DNA from: Syngnathus acus
Taxonomy: Eukaryota > Chordata > Actinopteri > Syngnathiformes > Syngnathidae
Reading direction: 5' to 3'
DNA length: 64,000 bases
NCBI RefSeq assembly: GCF_901709675.1
Contig: NC_051101.1
Location: 7,212,501-7,276,500, forward strand
Below, in pieces: positions 11,146 through 23,300 of this stretch. The stretch's first letter is position 1. Each line of letters opens with the position of its first letter. The notes under the pieces are model-generated. The model was not told the DNA's origin. It searched no databases and saw nothing but the letters and a program-made list of their open reading frames with translations. A program made the translations under genes and the position numbers.

Positions 11146-13299
11146 TTGCACTTGAGAACAAATATAAATCGAAAATGCAAAGAATGCTAAACACATTTAG
11201 CATGTTTATTCAATGGAGCTTAAATCCAATAAACAGAGAAAGTTTTAAAGCCTTGTTAACATTGCGATGCTGTCTATAAATGCGTATCCTCTGGCAAGAG
11301 GAAAAGGGTCAATTGAATTACATTGGTTGTGATGAGCTAAGCTAAAGCGCTGCCTTAATGATTTGTGTATGGCACGATTGCCCCAGAGACTGCAAAGGGG
11401 GGGTTGATGAGGTATAATTTTAGGAAAGGGGCGTAGAGCTGGAGGACGGCCAGGATCGAGGCTTCTACTGGTGCTGCCTCAGGGTCAATCAGCTCAAATG
11501 TTTCAAATGTTGAAGCTCTTCATCTGATACGTTTTGGAATTACAGGAAAAAAAAAAACGTACAAGCGAGAAGCTTTCTTTGAACATCAGGGTGGTCTAGT
11601 AGTCATCATTCTAACTTGTCTGGCTCCCTGCATCTGCCAACTTATTATGAGGAATTTCTCCAGAGTCTTCTGCTGCTGCAAATTGTGACAGCTTTCTGAC
11701 TGGAAAATGGTAGATAACTGAAGGCAAGCAGAAGTATGCCAGAAAGAAAAAAATGCATTAATATTGTTCCTAATCAGTTTGTATCAGACAACCTGTGTGT
11801 GAGATTGAACAGCAGTCACTGCTCATGAGACCCAATTATTTGTATACAAGCAATTAAAAAGTCAATCCATTGATTTGCTGTCACGCTTGTCGTCAACAAT
11901 TTTACAATCTCCAGACAATTGACTGGCAACTAGTGAAGGTGTTTCCCATTTCTTGTCATGTCATCTGGAATATACTAACTCAATAGTGCTGAAGTTCGTA
12001 GGATTTGGTATGGCTCACAATTTCGAAGACATTTTCAGAATTTCAGGCTTGTTGCTGTCTCAACTCCATTTGATTGTGGCATTGGCTGAAAAATGCCCAG
12101 AATATTATTTCTAAAAGTTTACTTTTGATCCAACATTACCAACAGAACATGTTACGCTGTGCATAACAAGCAGTTAGCATGCGCCAGTATGCTATCATTT
12201 CAAGGTCATCATCCCATCAATTAATAATCTTAACTGAGGGGGTGCAGTCAGATGAGCAATCTGGAATCTGTCAGCACCTTAACTCCCTCGGTCGGGAATT
12301 CCTCTTAATCTTGGCCACTTTGGAGCAGTTCCATGTGGAAAGTACTGAGCAGTGGAAACTGGCACAAAAAAACTCTCTACAGTCCACAAGATGTCCGGAT
12401 TTGCATTCCTTCCTTGTGACACAAAAGCAAGGGAGAACACCATAATTTGACGAAGAGGGGATGCACTTTTGGCTCAGGGAGGTGGTGTGAGTGATGCAAA
12501 AAGAAGCTGACAAACTTGGGAAGTTCGGAGGGAACGAATATGACATGATAAGTAATAGAAAGAGTTTTTCCCCTCCTTTATTTTGGCTGTAAAACAAAAA
12601 AAAAATTAACAAGATGTCAACAAAAGTTTATTGGCTTCGACTTTTTTTTAAGAAAGGGAAGATGTTAAGAATTCAATTCTTCTCTAACTTTTTTTTTTTT
12701 TAATGATAATTTCTTTATGACTTGGTAACCTTGAATCCCTTGACCTCGGGGGCAGGACAGAAGGCATATAAGAGACGATTGAGGCGGCATCGTGTGGGAT
12801 GATGATGAGGTCGGCCAGAGGGGGGTATGTGTTTGTGGGGAGCTTCTCAACAGTAGCATTCTTTCACACTCGCTGGAAGTAATCAGGGACTGGGGCAAGA
12901 GTGCAAAACTGAGCTCCTTGTGTTTGTTCTAGCTGTACCTCCCTTATACACTTCTTCACGTGCAAAAGCCCCATTTGCTCATGTAGCCACGCTGACAACA
13001 TCCTTCTCCTGCCTTCATTCACTTCCCTCGTCCGTTCATCCACTCCAAATCACCTGAACATAGTTGCCTGATCCAAGTGCAAGTGATATTTATAATTTTA
13101 TCCAATGGAAGTCAACTGGACAACAAAGGAGAGGAGAATATATTAACTGATGTGGAAAGACAAATTTGCTGATGAGGCACTTTTTCTTACTAGGATGAGT
13201 AACCTTTTCAAGAGATGAAAGATCTAAAGTCCAGAATACAATTATTTTTTAAACGTCATTATCAATACGAGAAAAACCACAATGCTAGGTGCACAAATA

Positions 13300-13305
13300 T
13301 TTATT
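13300..13305 (-). promoter_or_regulatory. Polyadenylation signal of lyplal1
   Basis: Plus-strand TTTATT reads AATAAA on the minus strand only about 36 bases after the lyplal1 stop, implying a very short 3' UTR unless a later site is used. Confidence 0.55.
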
Positions 13306-13340
13306 GCTAACATTTGATGCAATGAGAAGATAACTGGGGG

Positions 13341-16300
13341 TCAGGATGTGCTAGGTGGAAGTTTTTGGAGAATCCACGCCTTCAGCAGCTCCATTTCAGG
13401 CAGGGAGAGTTGGTGGTAAAGACCAGGTAGGGAGTGGAAAGTGGTTTTCATCCCTGCCTTCTGCAGCAACATTGATGTGTCATCTCCCCACTGATGAGGC
13501 ACCAGCTCATCACTTGCCCCATGGCACTGGAGCAACTCAGGGAGGGAGTGTTCCGCTCTGACCCGCTCATCTACTGCCTTCATTGCACAGAAATTCACAA
13601 ACTGAGAGCCAGTGCGGTGTGATTGTTCAAAGGTGATCACAAATATGGCGGTTTAACTGTGCTGGAGTTTAATGTGGGCTCCCGCAACGCCTTTCATAAA
13701 TCATTTCATATTCCGCGACATTCGGCAAAAAAACAAAAAAATCTAACCTTTTGACCGTAACACGAAAGATACTGAGGAATAATATCCAGATGGCGAGCAA
13801 CCTACGGAAGTATAGATTTACTGGCGCCACCAATACTAAGCCCAATACATCCTCGGACCGGAGTGCTTCCAGGTGTCCTGTCGATGCCCTCCCCCACAGG
13901 GGCCCAGCAAAATGCTTCTTTCAAAACTCAGGTCTGAAATTGTCATTGTGCTGGAGGTGGCTTTCATTTTCACAAGTGATCCAATTGAACATATTTAAGT
14001 CACTCTGTAGATTAATTTGTCTTGTGTTGCGAGCAATAGTTGGAGTTATGACCCACCGGCGCACTGCAACACATGTACACAGACCATACAACAATACTTC
14101 AAGCAAATATTCTTTACCGTCAGCAAAAAGCAACTTCTTTTACTGCAGCCTAGTGAGTCACTTATTTGTTCAACTCTTATTATGAACGTATTTTTATACT
14201 GCCCCCTGGTGGACAAAGCATGCACACCAGTAGAAGCCAGATATCAATGAGCATTGTCATAAAAAAATATGATGCACAAACTGTTATATGCTTTACATTC
14301 TATCCAAAGATGTTAAGACGATGTTTTAAAATATGTTTCTTATTAAAAAGATGGTGTTGTTGGAGCTACTCGATTAATTGTATTTCCAGTCATTTCCATG
14401 GGGAAAATGTATTTAGGATACGAGTGATTGGAGTGACAAGCATGTTCAAGAAACAGATCAAACTCATAAATCAAGCCACTATAGTATCTGGACTTCTTTG
14501 GTGAATGTTCATACGGTCTTCATTCGTTAAATTAGAGACACTTTTCTTTTTTTTCGGTTTTATTAAAAGAAAAGTTCCTCTAATATCTGGATTTCTGCAT
14601 ACATTTGTTAGAATATATATTGTACTTTGTATAATAGGTTTTGACGCACATAAACTCTAAGTATAATAGGAAGTATGGCACCATATTTTTATGAAATACT
14701 AATGGCTAAGAAAGGATGTCGTAAATCCCAGTTGGATATGACTGGAGAAGGCCTCAATTGAATCCACCTGTGCTGGAGCTTTATTATGTTTTAAAGTACC
14801 TATAAAGACTCAGTCTAAGTCTTTGAGTTAAAGTCTTCAAAATATTTTACACACAGTAGAGAATACTGTAGTGGACTGTATTGTTTTGGCCTTATCAAAC
14901 TTTCATTTCCGTGGTAAGGTTTACCCCATTTGTGAAAAGTAAGGTCATCGCACAACATATTCATAGAGAACAAATTTGTCTTCTTTGACGAGTTATTCAG
15001 AAAACTGTGTATTCTCTGGTATTGATTTAATTAGAGCCAACTCGGACTGTTTCCTATTGCGTACACTTCACATGGCTCCAAGATGAATTTTTTTTATGTA
15101 AAACTGATATGAAACAAATCGTGAGCGGAACTCATATGCTGCCTAATTCAGACAAATTGACTGGTGTGGAAATTCCTCGAAAAAATATGGGAAGCAGACT
15201 TGGGTGAATGTATCAGAACCAGTTTCTTTGTATTATGAAGATGGCAAATACTCTAATTTTCTTTCTAAATGGAAGGACTTCCTCCCACCAATAAGCAATA
15301 GATCAGGTGTTGGAATATTATTCAAAGATCTTGACTCGACTAGGCTACGTGGTAACCATTTCAATAATGAATCGGAAACATGGCAGCGAGTAATCTGGCA
15401 ACTTGATAATCATTGTAACTTTGTGTATATGGATGTGTTGTACCTGAAAAGCAACGGAGTCTTTATTGAGGAAGCTGGAGAGTGCATACACCCCAGCAAT
15501 ATCAGGGTGGTGGCGACATGCCAAGTGGAGTGCCAAAGCGCCACCCATGGAGAAGCCCCCTTTTATTTGGAAAGACAAAGAGAAATAAAAAATGAATAAA
15601 AAAAACAGCTGCAGTTCTGTGATTATTTCCCACATATCAGAACAAGGGATGCACCCATGACATACTACACGTTTACCCAAGGCAACTTAAGGCTCAACTT
15701 AAAGCTTTTTTTTTCCAGGAAAAAAGAAACAAATCGTAAGTTCCACATCATCAACTTTTTGGTCCTGTAATAAGCCGTCTAAATCTGGCTTTAATCTTTC
15801 ACATCTGAGCACATCTGGGTCTGAGTGTGCACGGATCCAAAATCACGTCTGAAGAAAAAAGGATGAGGGAAATGTAAAGAATGCAAACGTGGACTTCTGA
15901 ATAAACTGATCTGTGCAAATGAAAGTGATCATTGGGTACAATTGTGCATAAAAATAATAAAGTGCACTTAGCAGGTTCAGATAATGGAGAATATTTATTC
16001 AAAGACTGCAGACATTTCTAAGCAGCAATGCTTAGAAAACAACAACACTTCACCTTTTTACCATGGAAATGGAAAGTGAATTGAACAAATTGCTTGTGCA
16101 AAATATGTTGTACTTTATAATTTGGTGAGGCCAGTCAAATTTTCCACACTAAAAAAAACTCCCTTTTTCTTCAACCTCCCGGAAAGCAAATTGATCAAAC
16201 TTCTTGTCCAAAACACATTCTGCTTCATAATCAGTGAGGCCACTCAAGTCCTCCCACATAAAGCTCTTTCAACTAGGGATGTCCTATACCACTTTTTTAG

Positions 16301-19300
16301 ACCGATACCAGTACAAGTACTCAATTCTCGAGTAGTCACAGATACCAATAACAAGTACCAATCCCACTAATAATTTCGTTTCATAAAGTTTCCCCGCCAA
16401 AAAAACTGACAGATAACTTTAAAAAAAAAAAGACTTACATATCCCAATATAGCATTTGTCCTTAAAATGCACGGAATTAATGGAAATGTGCAAAAAATAC
16501 TTTCTTTTTTCTGTACAAAACACAATTAAAATAATTTAAATGAATAATTATTTTAAATTCTGTAAAGTGCTTTGTTGCAGAGACAGCTGTTGTAAAAGCA
16601 GAATATAAATACAGGTTGTATTGTATTGTATTACATTGCATTGTATCATACAAAGAACTGAATACATAAACAAATAATTCAGTAGCCCAAAATAGTCTCA
16701 ATCAAAAGTCCCGCAAAAAGTGCGGGCACACTATACGTGCAAGGGTTTTGTGCAATCCCAGAATTGGGTGCGGAAAAACACCTGACACCACTTCTTCTGA
16801 CCCCGCTGACACTGACATACAAATCAAACTCTCCCACTGTGGGTCAGGCCACATAGTTGCGGCAATATTTCACAAGATTTCCCCCGCAAAAATGGTTTCC
16901 ATAGAAAGTATCTACAGCTTGTCTCCAAGCCAAGGAAGAGCACTTTGGGTACTCAGGGCTGCAATTCTAAAGAACAGCCAAGTGAATCCACTCAGTATTT
17001 ATAGTTAATGACAAAATGTTATGATTTAAGAAAGTATTCCAGCACTTTCCCATGAGCATATGCTTTTTCACTTATAGTACTTGGGAATAGAGTTCGTGAG
17101 CTTTTCTGGACCTTAACAATACGTCTTTCACACAGTTCTCTCAATCCCCCACCCTCCCCTCGCAGTACCACCTTCATAGCTTCACGACTTGAACGTTAAC
17201 CCTTTCCCCACGGCTCTCGGTAGTTTCTCCTTTCATAGGGGACCGGCAATCAGTGAAATTAAAACACTTGATGGCCTCCCATATGTTTCCTGTGGGAACT
17301 CTTACCTTACTCCAGTCATAATATTTATAGTACTTCACTCGACTCATTGTATTTCACAGTGATTTAGATGGACTTGATAAGAGGAATATTTGAAGCAAAA
17401 AGCTTTTTGGGGGGGGGGGGGGGGGGGGTTGGGGGTGGTGCAGAGAAATATCTTTACAAACGTTTCATTCGCTGTTGGCAGAATATAAAAGGCCCTAGCA
17501 TAACTTGATGAGTTGCATTCTTGATTTTATATCATGACGGTGGGAGGCAGGGAGTAAGGTTTGCAACTGTGTGCAAGTTTGTGCATGCAAAGGGGAGTGG
17601 AATTAGAGGAAAATAGATACTGTGAGAAAGGGAGGGAGTGAACGGGACAGTGTGGTAGTGTTGGGAGTCGACAGATTGCATCACCGCCATCCTGCCAAAG
17701 TTAAAAAGAGCTGATATAGAGGATGGGGTTTAAGTCGGTTACTCAAGTGGTTATAAATCACGCTCAATTTATTGACGAAAAAAAGAGCAGCACTTTTTTT
17801 TTTTTACTCCATCTTTCTTTGCAAAGCTGAATGAGTATCGTTGACAGTTGCTCCATAATATACTATAAAACAGGTAGTTTAAGTTTGTTAACAAAACTGA
17901 AAAATGAAGAACTGGTTTCCCCAAAACTTTAAGGGCCGTGGCATAAACTAAGGAACCGCAAAATTCAGATTTTTTGGTAGTTAAAACTAGATGATTTCTT
18001 CCACTGGTTAACATGAGCATTTAATCTGTGTGTATCCTGCCACACTAATCTTGCGAAACAAATGCAAATCACTGCAGTCCCAAGCAATATAAATGTAAGA
18101 AATACAAATAATGTAGTATGTATAATAATAGTAAAATAAAACATACCAATGATCATGCGATGTTTGGGAATCCCAGCATTGACTTCCTCCTGAATGATGG
18201 AGCCTAAGGTGCTGCACATGGCATCTATAGATTGTAGATTCTCTGGGCTGTCGTACGAGATCTTGTAACGGTCAAACCAAACAGTGGACAGGGCTCCGTT
18301 CATAGGTGTGTACGGTCTAATTGGAATTAAGAAAGGGGCCAAAGGTCAGCTCCAATGACAGTCACATGTTAATTGTTGACATCTTAACAGTGGCTCCAGC
18401 TAAATGATGCCATGCAAAGGATATTCCCTCATCAACATGTTGTCAGTGTTTCACTATCTGCAGTATTTGTTTGTCTCTTGACATTGTTATTTTTAATAAA
18501 AACACACCATTAGATAAGTGGAGAAGAAGCCCAGTCAACCTTTTAACATTCAATCATACTGTGAATTGTCACCTGAGTGGCAAGTATGATGGGCACAAGA
18601 TCACTTCAAGACTGAGTTAAAGAAAACGACAAGTTATTTTTAAGACCGGTGGAAAATTGTCACTATAGTTGTACGTAAACCAACAAGGTACTGCATTTGT
18701 AAATTCTCCTTCGAATTGATTTTAAAAATACACTCTCACATGGCTAGGTCATAATATCCTCATAAACAACCAAGTAAGTAGCAAAGGATTTTCACATCAG
18801 CGCCTGCCAATGTTCCTGGTTTTGCTCCAGGCACATGATCAAAACATCAACAGCACGCTCACTCACTCGCTGTGAATTCTCTCGACAATGACCTATTCAG
18901 TTCACACATGGACTCAATCGGATCTTACACAGACTTTGTACTAGGAAGCTGGCACGACTGTTTAATATCCACTTTGAACCTGTCTGACTGGTTTCGACGT
19001 TTGCACTCTTCCAAACGCCTCCAAGATGACTATTTCAAAGAATACCGTGATGTTGGGCTGCTCGTTTATGAAAAAAAGTTATCAATCATGATTATTTTGC
19101 TAATAAGGGAACTCATGATCATTCAAACAATCATTTGTTTGGGCACAAAACGAGGAAATGTTTAAACATGAACAACATATTAAAACATACATTTCTTTGA
19201 AACGCCATCATTATGCATGTTCCTTTTGGACCAAACTAAATTTAGAATTTTTTTTAAATTTTGGAATAAAAAAGGTGCAAATGTAAAAATGGAAGCATGC

Positions 19301-20050
19301 TGTCCTTGTATGAACAAACGTTGCATATGAATGCATATTTATAATTTTTCTTTTTACAATGATGCCAATTATGTAACCGTGGAATGTAATAATTGTAATT
19401 GCAATTGAATTTTGATTAATTGCACAACCCTGCAATTAGGACATATTTGGTAAATTGAAAAACAAACAAACAAACAAACAAACAAACAAACAAACAAATC
19501 ATACCTTGTTGGGGCTGTGGGGTAAATGACTCTGATGTGAGCAAAAGTCAGACCAGGCATCATCACATCTCGAACCCAAGTTCTTAACTCTTGCCCAGTG
19601 CCACCTAGTCGTGGAAATTAAGAGCATTGTCATAATCTCTTCAACGCGCTATTATCATTTTAAACATGATGAATTTTAGACGCATGCGCATGGCAAATGC
19701 ACTGCAATACATTGCGAGAGAACTTTGCACAGTTGTTTCAAGGGCAACTTTATTCCTTAATATTTGCTGCATTATTCACATATCCAGTGTGTACTTTAAT
19801 TTAACAGACATTCTTAAATGCTGTGTCAAAAATACTACGAGAAAAAGTGAACAAGTCACTGGTTTGTCTTGACAGCCTTGACGTTGAACGACCCGTCTGA
19901 CAGTTAAAAAGAAAAATGAATGTTAAAGTTCTTGCACAGTTAAGAGTTTCAGGGAGAAAACGCACCTGCACCGTGCAGAAAGATAACCGTAGCGGAATGC
20001 TTCCCGGTGGGCGACACCACACACTTTTGAAGCTTCTGCAAAGCAGCCAT
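13341..20050 (-). CDS. lyplal1: Lysophospholipase-like protein 1, 5 exons
   Basis: LYPLAL1 is a cytosolic alpha/beta hydrolase related to the acyl-protein thioesterases; in the known family it prefers short acyl esters. Exons on the minus strand: 19966-20050, 19505-19604, 18147-18316, 15444-15559, 13341-13577; 85+100+170+116+237 nt gives 235 residues (human 237). Junction phases fit throughout. The N-terminus reads [20 protein letters not shown], then [15 protein letters not shown] (oxyanion loop region), [18 protein letters not shown] and WFDRYKIS. The nucleophile elbow GGFSMGG puts the serine at about residue 122; Asp is at about 180 in GASDELV and His at about 212 in GLYHQLS, so the catalytic triad is complete. 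Its place beyond tgfb2 in the same orientation matches human 1q41. Introns 1 to 4 are about 360, 1190, 2590 and 1870 bases and carry the simple repeats and the hAT-like piece listed separately. Confidence 0.96.
13578..15443 (-). other. lyplal1 intron 4
   Basis: A 1.9-kb intron with no gene or strong repeat visible. Open frames on either strand here show no protein family features. Confidence 0.6.
16272..16372 (+). mobile_element. Degraded hAT-like non-autonomous fragment
   Basis: The string ctagggatgtcctatacc, then agaccgataccagtacaagt and gtcacagataccaataacaa, resembles the abundant fish hAT-derived repeat that begins with cagggatgtcc and contains accgatacc motifs. It lies in lyplal1 intron 3. 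Target-site duplications are not evident. Confidence 0.45.
17409..17428 (+). repeat. Homopolymer run of 20 G
   Basis: Twenty consecutive G residues followed by tt and another g-run sit in lyplal1 intron 3. On the minus (transcribed) strand this is a C20 tract. The plus strand can form a G-quadruplex. Length may be imprecise in an assembly. Confidence 0.9.
19458..19499 (+). repeat. (CAAA)n microsatellite, about 10 units
   Basis: Uninterrupted caaa units lie in lyplal1 intron 1-2 territory, just below exon 2. Read on the minus strand it is a TTTG tract shortly after the exon 2 donor. Confidence 0.9.
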
Positions 20051-20066
20051 GACAGCAGTAACGAAA

Positions 20067-20076
20067 TCTCGCGAGA
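20067..20076. promoter_or_regulatory. TCTCGCGAGA core promoter element of lyplal1
   Basis: The exact palindrome tctcgcgaga lies 17 bases upstream of the lyplal1 ATG. This element is known from TATA-less housekeeping promoters of vertebrates. Its position implies a very short 5' UTR or a motif inside the leader. No TATA box is seen. Confidence 0.7.
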
Positions 20077-20123
20077 ATCTTCTCGTTGCAGGATGGGGAG
20101 GATTTTTTTTTTTGCAGAGAATA

Positions 20124-20214
20124 CAGTGATCCCTCGCTACTTCGCGTTTCGTTTATCGCGGCTTCACTACATCGCGGATGGAACAAATTATCCGCGATAA
20201 ACGAGGGATTACTG
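20124..20214. mobile_element. 91-bp Tigger-like MITE in the lyplal1 promoter
   Basis: The element starts cagtgatccctcg and ends cgagggattactg, 13-bp terminal inverted repeats with one mismatch. A second inverted pair, gtttatcgcgg near the left end and ccgcgataaac near the right, is nested inside. A TA precedes the left end; the right side has tt, so the TA duplication is decayed. The CAGT...ACTG ends with a ccctcg stretch are typical of pogo/Tigger-type mariner elements. It lies 74 bases upstream of the lyplal1 start codon. Confidence 0.75.
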
Positions 20215-20277
20215 TTCTTATAAACACCATGACTTTTTCTCTCTCAAATATAAACACGCAGATTCCAATACAAGGGG

Positions 20278-20321
20278 AAAACAAAACAAAACAAAACAAA
20301 ACAAAACAAAACAAAACAAAA
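20278..20321 (+). repeat. (AAAAC)n microsatellite
   Basis: About eight to nine aaaac units follow the MITE by about 60 bases. Simple repeat, no coding significance. Confidence 0.9.
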
Positions 20322-23300
20322 GGGGAGGATTGTTCATATAATTTACGGAATCATAAACAATATGTTATGAAACGTAATATTATGAAATATCTCAATTAAA
20401 CAGTATTGTTTGCCATAGTTTAGGCATGTGAAGTCATGAATCCCAAACTGCTGCTGTTATCTTGATAAATCCAACATGCTTTCCAGCACTGTGTCATACA
20501 GTGTGGTGACCTAATGGAATGTCTGGATCTGCATATCAGTTTAAACACATTTGAGCATCTTATCTTGTATAAACCTTGGCCTAGTAAGCTTGAATTCTGG
20601 TCATTTTCCTAAGCCATGCACTCACTGGACCACACAAACTTTGTCCCTGCCCTGACCTCCCCTCTAATAATACAATGAGCGGGGGGAAAGTGCTGCTTTA
20701 AATGGCCTAAAGCAAATATAGTTACTGTTGCGACTCATTGTGTTGAGATTTGATGATGTCACATTGCTTGTGACCCTATTAATAGAAGACAGACTCTCTC
20801 TAGCAGGCCGAACAAACCACGACTGAATTCAAAATAAATGAATCAAATGAATGCATAAATAATCATGTATGTGTATAGATGAGAACCATTTTTCCACCCA
20901 GAAACAGTATGTTGATATTTTTAGGATACATTTTAGGTCCTCCCAACAGGGAAGCAAATTAACAGGTTTTTTCCCTTTGTTTTACTCCGGATGCCCTTTC
21001 TAACACAATCCACCATTTATTTTTATTTTATTTTTTTGTAATCCAGGCTTGGGGTCGGACGTTGCTGGCTACAGAGGCACTAGCCAGAAATTGAAACCTA
21101 AATGCATGAAAGGCAGCATCGCTTCCAAACTTCAGTAAGAGTTCATTTCATTCCTGTTCATTCAAAACAGACAAGATTCTCGTGTTGTAATTATGTGCAG
21201 GTCACAAATCGTCCACAGGAATATGTCACTGATAAACTGACATAATCCTAATAACTAAATAATTTTGTGAAGTGCTTAGGAAGAGCTGAAGTTTGGCAGG
21301 GAAGTTTCTAGTACAGTATATTGAAAGGTAGCTGAAGCCTTTCCTCCTTGATTTTCTGTTTGAGCACAGATCAGCAAACTCAGGACTGATAAATAGAAGG
21401 AGACTGCTTTCAATACTTGGGGCATCAAAATCGAAAGAGTCGTAATTGACTGGTAGGGCTTGGCCGAGGTCCATTTTGTTCCTCTGCTGCTCTACAATGC
21501 ACATTTTGGCGCCGTGGTACCTGTCTAAAAACTCCACTACACAATGTAAGCACTATTGACCTCGGTATCCTGCCTCAGTCCAAATGTAGTTCGCAGCCTT
21601 GGCAGCTTTTTCCAACTTTATGGCTTCACATCAAAGCCCCCCTCCTGCAGCATTGCCAAAGAGCGCCACATAACTCAACCAACATGAAAGTACTCCTGAG
21701 TGTAAATTTTTTATGAAGAGGAAAAAAGTAAACATGCAGAACCTTTAATGTAGTAGATAACTGGGTGGTTGGTCAGGGGGTGTTGCAGAGACAATACTGG
21801 CACCTCTCTCACAATTTGAATCAGCACAGTCAGCTTTAAGTGGGCTTTTTATTGCGTCTTCAACAATGCCAATAAACTTTTGCTTTGCCTTCATCGTCTC
21901 TCACGGTACCACTTCTTCTATTTGAATTCAGCAATTTTTTTTTTGACCAGCATTACAAGAGCAGAAGTTTTGGATTTAGAGGAATGCTTATTGTAGGCCA
22001 AAGAATTTTCAGGCAATATCTTTTTATTCTCAGGCCTGACTTTGATGTGCATGCAGATATTATCTTTCTCAAAAATTAAAAGCATACTGTACATGTCAGT
22101 CCAAGGGTTAACAGGAACAACATGATACAGGAAGATTTAGTTTGCCCCATGAAACTCTTTAATCCATTCCAAATGCCTAATTGCTGATTATATTAACCTG
22201 GTTATGGTCAGCTTTAAGACTAGAGTGATCTGCTTTTTCTCCACTTTTCCCACACAACGTACAGTTAATCTTGTTGGCTGATGGAGAGTCTCACTCATAT
22301 CAAGCCAGATGTAATGATTTTGTATTATCCTACATTGCAGAAAAAAGATAAGCTGTCTTTTCTATGCTGCAATACTTACCTGGCTAAAGGTATTTTTGGA
22401 AACCAAAAGTAAATGAGTAGTCGTGGTTCTGCTTGGGTAGCTCTGGGAAGTGTGAGGCAAATCCCCCCCAACTTTTTTTTTTTGATAAAAAATCACGTGT
22501 CATAAATAATAACTACAAAGCAAAGCAAGAAATCCACACCACCTTAAAACAAATGAGATTCAGACCACTGGGTGTCAGTAAAAACATCTTCATGTTGGCT
22601 GCTACTTGGCTGAACAGTCACTATCAGAAGTGGTTTCAAACTTGAGAGCAGGGAATGCAAGATGTTTCAGCTCAAGACCCACATTAAAAATAAATTGCTT
22701 TCCTCCTCAGAACAGAACATTACAAGTTGTATGCCTATATAGTAAGGGTTCAACAGACCAGGCGACGAGCCAACTTTACGACTCTGCACAATCTTTATGA
22801 GGACAATTGCCACAAGTTTGAAAAGAAATCATACCTGCTTGACTATGAAACTGAGCGAACAATGAGGGCAGTAATGCAAAGCTTGATTGCAGCCAAAACA
22901 TGCAATAATTAGCACCCAACCTCACAAAGTTTGAGAGCATTGTCAAAATAATATCAGGTATAATTTCACGTGTATGGAGGACACAACACTTTAGTATTCG
23001 TCAGGCAACAACATTTTTCATCTGAACCGTTCACGTGTCCATTCGGCAGCAATGGGCATTATGAAAGGAAGCAGACAAGTTCCCTTGCCAGATTCCAACT
23101 GGACTGGATTAGGACTGAGATGTTCAAGAGAAGGGATACATTTCAAAGAGGACCAGTGGTTATGTGATGGAGAAACATGAGACAGAGAAAAAGGCTTGAT
23201 GACGGAGTGTACGTTTTATTTTATAGGATTATGTGCTCTTTTTGACAGATGATGAGTTTGTTGCCAAAGCCACACAATGACCAGATCTTTTTTCTTTTTT

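Larger units (their letters stand above)
8076..13299. other. Intergenic stretch between coiled-coil gene and lyplal1 (synteny junction)
   Basis: No gene is supported. Short open frames on both strands lack conserved motifs and plausible splice partners. The region contains a 39-bp palindrome at 10971-11009, a SINE-like tail fragment at 11093-11145 and several A or T runs. Promoter or 5' UTR sequence of the coiled-coil gene should lie just above 8075, but no core element is evident. Confidence 0.4.

Noticed and set aside
15204-15599. 131-codon plus-strand frame
   Set aside because: Antisense shadow over lyplal1 exon 4 with no family features.
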